NCBI GenBank assembly: GCA_030248065.1
Contig: JASAMV010000456.1
Location: forward strand, 1-64,000
Length of the DNA: 64,000 bases
Source: Rhynchonema sp. JSB1_4
Lineage: Eukaryota > Nematoda > Chromadorea > Monhysterida > Xyalidae
Direction of reading: 5' to 3'
Position numbers and translations under genes: made by a program. The notes beneath the pieces were generated by a model, which worked only from the letters and a program-made list of their open reading frames with translations, was not told the origin of the DNA and searched no databases. This document shows, piece after piece, positions 58,555 through 64,000 of this stretch. Every line of letters begins with the position of its first letter. Positions within the stretch are counted from its first letter, which is position 1.

Positions 58555-61501
58555 ATTGTTGTACCCTGAGGGGAGGTTAAAGAGGAAGTCACTTTGTCAT
58601 CTGGTGCATTGGCGCTGATGATGATCTAATGCACCGCCCGCCTGTGAGAACAGATCAAAACGGGCAAACAGGTGTACCGTAATGAAGTCATTTCTAGAAG
58701 TTGGAAGTGCGATCTTTAACTGGATCTGACTACATTCGTATTTATACCTTACAGTTGCGGCATGAGCTTTTTTGCCACGATTTATTAGACACAGCATCAA
58801 AACTGGATGCTCTGTGGTTCACACGCGTGGTCATGTGCGCGTCATTTTTTTTTGTGAGAACGCTCTGTTGATTCTTGCGTCTAATTGTGAAACTACTAAA
58901 GCAATGATTCGACTTTGCGAATTATTTTCGTGGATATATGAGGTCAGCCAACAGATCTCGTGTGGCTCCCCACCCATGCCACTGTATTGTCATCGTCATC
59001 CTTTTTTCGTTTCTGAGAACAGTCAGCAAGCTGGAGGTGTGTGAAGCTATTTCAGCGTCGAACGTGGCATTTTTTAAATTTGGGGCCCGACCATTGAGCC
59101 CTATAATCAACCGAAGACTATCAATTTGACCAGTACCTACATACATACATGGTACACATGAAAGCCAATAAAATGGTCACCGACATGCTGTGCCAGGAAC
59201 CCCCTCGGAAGAACACCACACCTGGTAAAAAGTGGTTGTCCGAAAAAATCAAGTCAGATCGCAGGATATTCGCTGTGGAACTTTAAGCATCAAAAACATT
59301 GGCGCTTCGCGCGCCAGCGCCATATTATTCGTGAAGGGTTTTGCGATTTGTCACTGATCAGACGTTACCGGTGTAAAATCCTTAACTTGCGCGACAAGCC
59401 AGGACTCACTGGTCACTGCTGCGTTACTACGTTCATCCTCCTCCCTGTTCACCTTCTCGCAACGTTCGCTTCATGCTGATTTCTCGTGATTCATCAACTT
59501 ATCATGCACAAGACCTAATACATACATATGTATAAATAAATAAAATGTTTCTGCGGCATCTTTTTTTAAATTTTTTGACAGTTTGGCAAACAAATATTGA
59601 ACAGAAACGGCTGTGTCGTCGGATTGCTAGCCGATTGCTGCTGCGAAGGAGTGTCACCCATTGAAACTCAACTACCACACAGACACAATCTGATAAGGTA
59701 TACAAAAAGTAATTACACAACCGGGTGAAAAAGGGTAAAATCTTTTACATAAACGAATAAACTTCTTGACTCAGAATTTAACGACGCACAGTTTTTATTG
59801 CAAGATTCTGGCTACCGTGTACTAAACTTGGCAAGTGATAAGGATTAATTGCAATAATGATGGCGATGTCAGCAGGTATATACAGTCTACTGTCTTAGTA
59901 ACCCTCTGATGGAACTCTTCGGCGCGCGTATGCTCGTTCCGCGGGACAGAAAGAACGTGCAGGGGAACGATCTCTTCTGCCAACCGAAGTGCGTTCCCCT
60001 CGAGGAATTGTTTACACTTTGTCAACCTGCTGTTGCGGAATCAGTTTATGAAACAACCAAAAAAATTAAAATTTTTGGTCGGCTTAAAATGCTCGTTCCT
60101 CCACCGACTTCAATATTGATACAATGAAAGTGGAGGAACGGTCATTTTGCTTCAGCCCTGTGTGCGCTTGTCATCAAATTCGTTGACGATGTGCCTAGCG
60201 ACCAACTAAAGTGTTGTTGTTGAATTGTTGTCCAAAGAATGCGTAAGTTAGCAGAAACGTTCATTCCTCCACTAGTTATATTTCTGTTCCGCGAGACGAG
60301 TATATGCGCGCCTTAAGTGATAAATTGGACAGGTCCCGAATTTTCGCTCTAACTCTCCGTATAGTGGGAAGTTCTTTATTGTACATACATGTACTGATAG
60401 TGACACACTTTGCACTTCGAGTGGTAGATATACATAAACTGCTAAAGCTCTCTCCATACTTACAAAAATCTGAGGCACTTCGGGCCAAGCACCAAAAACG
60501 GTCCATCCAGCACGCACAAATGAGAGAAAATGGTGTTCAGTCCAGCTCAAACACGAGACTTCTTGTCTGTCCCTGTTGTTTGTATCTTGTTGTTGCTTCT
60601 GCAGTTTTACGTCTGAAAAATTAACTCATGATCCACAAAATGCACGGTTTCACATGTCATCGAAAACGTCTCGTCACGAGCAAAATATGCCTTGAACGTC
60701 CAATAAATTCTTTATAGTGTGGAAATTCTTTACAATGACAAAAGTGACCAGATTCCGTTTATGTCAGTGTTAAGAGGGTAGACTGTATAAATCAGAGATA
60801 TGCACCCCAAACTCATTTAATGGTATCTTTTACGAGACTTAAATGTCCCGTTAAGATAAAAACCGGACCGACAAACAATTTTTAGCATTTTGTGGCAAAT
60901 TGTCCCCAGTTTGCTCAGATAACTGTGTCTTATCAACACAGCGACCTTCTGGTTCGTTCGCACGTACGTGCTGTGCACCATGAATATAGGCGGAATTCTC
61001 GTCAGGAATTTTGGTGCATAAGTAAATTTTGAATTTGCGATTAGGATTACTTGAAAAACACGAGTGAGATTTATTAGAGGTATGAAAATGCAACCAATCT
61101 GAGAATTTGAACAAAAAACCCATCTGAGAATTTGAACAAATATACATAATTATGAATATGGAGGCTCAAGCAAGTGGGGGCATCTTCTGTGCAGTGATTC
61201 CGTGCCTGCTGTTAACTTCTTTCGTTTAATTTTTATAACGACGAAAAATGTGGGGCTCCTCAATCAGTTTACGGTAAAAACGGCTGGGACTAGTGAATGC
61301 GACGCAAACCGAGACACAATTCTAAAAATTTCAACTTGACTTTTTGAGTTCCGAGAATTCCGACCAACAGTCTGTGTCTGCTTTCCTCTATTTTTGGGTT
61401 AAGTGACAGCACACCCAATGTCTTATCATCGTAGTTGTAGCGATCACCACAAAACAACTTGTTTCCAATAACAAACATTCCGAGTGAAACATCTCATCAA
61501 C
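58555..61501. other. Divergent intergenic region between the astacin gene and the FMO gene; no gene recognised
   Basis: About 2.9 kb that should contain the promoters of both flanking genes, which point away from each other. Open frames are short and show no family features. A weak inverted pair lies around 59907-60160 (TGCTCGTTCCGCGGG... and TGCTCGTTCCTCCACC). I see nothing else. Confidence 0.45.
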
Positions 61502-62149
<648 letters not shown>

Positions 62150-62565
62150 TAAACTTTTTTCTGTTGCCTGAAAGAAGGTCCGACTTTTGCCCCTTGAAGT
62201 CTTTTCATGTGAACATTCAGAAATGATCATTGAAGACCGAAAACAAGAAACCGGATAGGACCATGGCATAAAAGAATAAAAGAACCGCGAACACAAAACA
62301 TACAGTAAGATTGAAAGACCGTCGGGTTTCATCAATGGCTAAACCTGGAGTGGTCAAGGTCAGCACAGTTCGTTCAAAGTTTTGGGCAGTACATGCCTTG
62401 TCCAAGCCAAGTCCCAGGTGTGTATGTCTGAGCTGTGTGTCTGTCTCAGTGAAAGGTCGTGGGACTGCCGAAAGGTCAGGCTGAAATTACCATTGGGGAC
62501 GAGCAAATATACAACAAAGTGGCGTTAGCACCAAGTTAAATAACGGGGACAATATTCACACATAA

Positions 62566-63810
62566 TCACACACGCGCCACAGTCTCAATGATCACATTAG
62601 GCTGATGTTCGTCGGGCGTAGTTCCAGTCGTGCTATTTTGGATCTGTAGTTTATGACTTGATTCCTGACGGCAATAATCAGCTGCGTTCTCGAACGAGAT
62701 CGTTTGCCTGCTGATCTGGCCTAGTTGATGATTGAGTGAGCTGGCGTCACTGGCGTTTCTATTCCGCACCGGTATGGTCAAAGCTCGACAACTGTTGTTG
62801 ATGTTTGCTTCTGAACCACGGTATCGTTGTTGATATTGATGTTGTTGTTGTTCGGTTTGCAAATCCGCGGAAACGTGCAGTGGTCGGTTTGCTGTCGGTG
62901 ACCTCGACCCCCTTTCAAAGCCCGATGACAGACGCGCATTGTTGGCGGTTGAGCGGCTGGAAAATGGCTGGCTGATGTTTCACAAATAACACCTTGTCCA
63001 CTCTCTGCTTGTGACCTACATATTATGACATATGCATTGTGCTAGCGTGGCAAGTGAGTCAAGCACCGTATGGGCGAATGTTTCGTAGTCGCATTACGGG
63101 AATTGTTCTCAACTTTTCAAACAGCGTAAACGTTATTCATTTTGGATTTCACGATTTTCAACAAAATAATCACCGATTGCTTGGCGTGTTATGAGTAGTG
63201 AACAGCGTCTGACCCGTGTCCATGGCCCGGCCGCAGAACATTTGGAGGAAAACGGTGCGAAACTTCGGTCCGATACAGTAGATGGGGAAATTGGTGGCCG
63301 TATTGAGGCAGATTAGGAAGTTGCCCAACGCAATCAGCAAACGCTGCAGTGGACCGCGATGGTCTGCAGAGTGAAATTTATGGAGAATTCATACATATTT
63401 CAAATCAAGTTTAGTCAGCCCTGGTCTCGACTGTATTTGGTTAGATAATCGATCTCCCATTCGGCTATGTACATAGGTGGGTAGAAATTAGACATTGTCA
63501 TTAGTGCGAAACCATAAAGTTTTGTGAATATAGGTATGTACCCTGCTACAGATAAGTTCACGAGTTTAGGTGACCATACAAAAACATTCCCTCATATCAT
63601 TGGGAGATAAACCCCAAATCGGGAACCAAACTATCGCTCAAAAATGTTTCCTTGGGTCACTACGAGGAGGGTGCACTGCATTGAGCCTCATATGTACACC
63701 AACCATGAAAGAGACTGGTGACAATGTTATTGATGGTACCCAACAAATTGAACACCAAGAAGGTGCTGATGACCAACGTTGCCATCAGTGTTGCGCGACC
63801 GTCACGGCGA
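62566..63810 (-). CDS. Rhodopsin-family G-protein-coupled receptor, C-terminal exons (5' part outside window)
   Basis: Minus-strand exon 63810-63677 encodes the sixth transmembrane helix (RATLMATLVISTFLVFNLLG, then TINNIVTSLF). Exon 63363-63170 (or a shorter form using a donor inside it) encodes the seventh helix LLIALGNFLICLNTATNFPIYC, where NTATNFPIY stands for the NPxxY motif, and then FRTVFLQMFCGRAM. This exon reaches a stop at 63170-63172. A further open exon at about 62980-62566 (after the acceptor ATTTTCCAG) encodes a Gln/Asn/Ser-rich tail ending IIETVARV and could be an alternative or true last exon. The sequence is of the neuropeptide or FMRFamide-receptor-like group; the ligand cannot be told. 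Confidence 0.75.
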
Positions 63811-64000
63811 CTGCAAACACAGAAGGCAGAAAGTTAGTTTGGTTTCTCGAAAAAAATACATACATAACTGTTTAAAATGAAAAATAAAAATTTAATTCCA
63901 AAAGGGTGTGATGGACGCAGCATACTCTTGTATAGCTGCTGACACAGCGCGCTTGGGTGCACGTATAAGCCGAGTGTTGTATACCTCAGGCTGTTGGATC

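Noticed and set aside
62456..62539. Short frame VGLPKGQAEITIGDEQIYNK ending in TAA as a third FMO exon
   Set aside because: It could follow exon 2 in phase, but it has no resemblance to the expected FMO continuation and the acceptor is weak.

Overview
This is a metazoan nuclear window. All recognisable genes are split by GT-AG introns of about 50 bp to 5 kb, and I reconstructed the proteins by joining exons whose reading phases agree. I see no prokaryotic operons, rRNA, tRNA or CRISPR. The astacin gene (EGF-like then CUB tail), the RPS19 sequence and the TTTCAG-type splice acceptors lean towards a nematode or other ecdysozoan. That placement is only moderately sure, because a CAS/BCAR1 scaffold is present and I do not expect one in Caenorhabditis.

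Layout. 505-6531 (+) is the 3' part of a MARCHF6/TEB4/Doa10 ER ubiquitin ligase (gene continues to the left). 8771-10543 (+) is ribosomal protein S19, 11195-12577 (+) is CFDP1/BCNT, and 12892-14392 (+) is GINS2/PSF2; these three form a compact same-strand cluster. 15017-24883 (-) is a complete-but-for-the-first-exon p130Cas/BCAR1-type adaptor, convergent with GINS2. 24.9-33.2 kb has no gene I can support. 33245-34803 (+) is a small Cys-rich, PPxY-bearing type I membrane protein. 36.1-43.2 kb is a dense nest of non-autonomous DNA transposons. 43263-48178 (+) is fatty acid 2-hydroxylase. 50518-58554 (-) is a secreted astacin metalloprotease. 61502-62134 (+) is the N-terminal part of a flavin monooxygenase close to bacterial trimethylamine monooxygenases. 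62566-63810 (-) is the 3' end of a rhodopsin-type GPCR.

Most genes are housekeeping and unrelated: ER protein quality control, translation, chromatin, DNA replication, adhesion signalling, sphingolipid hydroxylation. I see no pathway linking them. The striking part is the mobile DNA. Several short terminal-inverted-repeat families (hAT-like with perfect 8-bp target duplications, TA-flanked, and TTAA-flanked foldback) sit in introns and intergenic DNA. At 36-40 kb they are nested at least five deep, so that target duplications date the insertions relative to each other. The most interesting gene is the bacterial-type monooxygenase with an intron; the most interesting family variation is the CAS adaptor whose substrate region has almost no YxxP sites but keeps the Src-binding YDxV motif.
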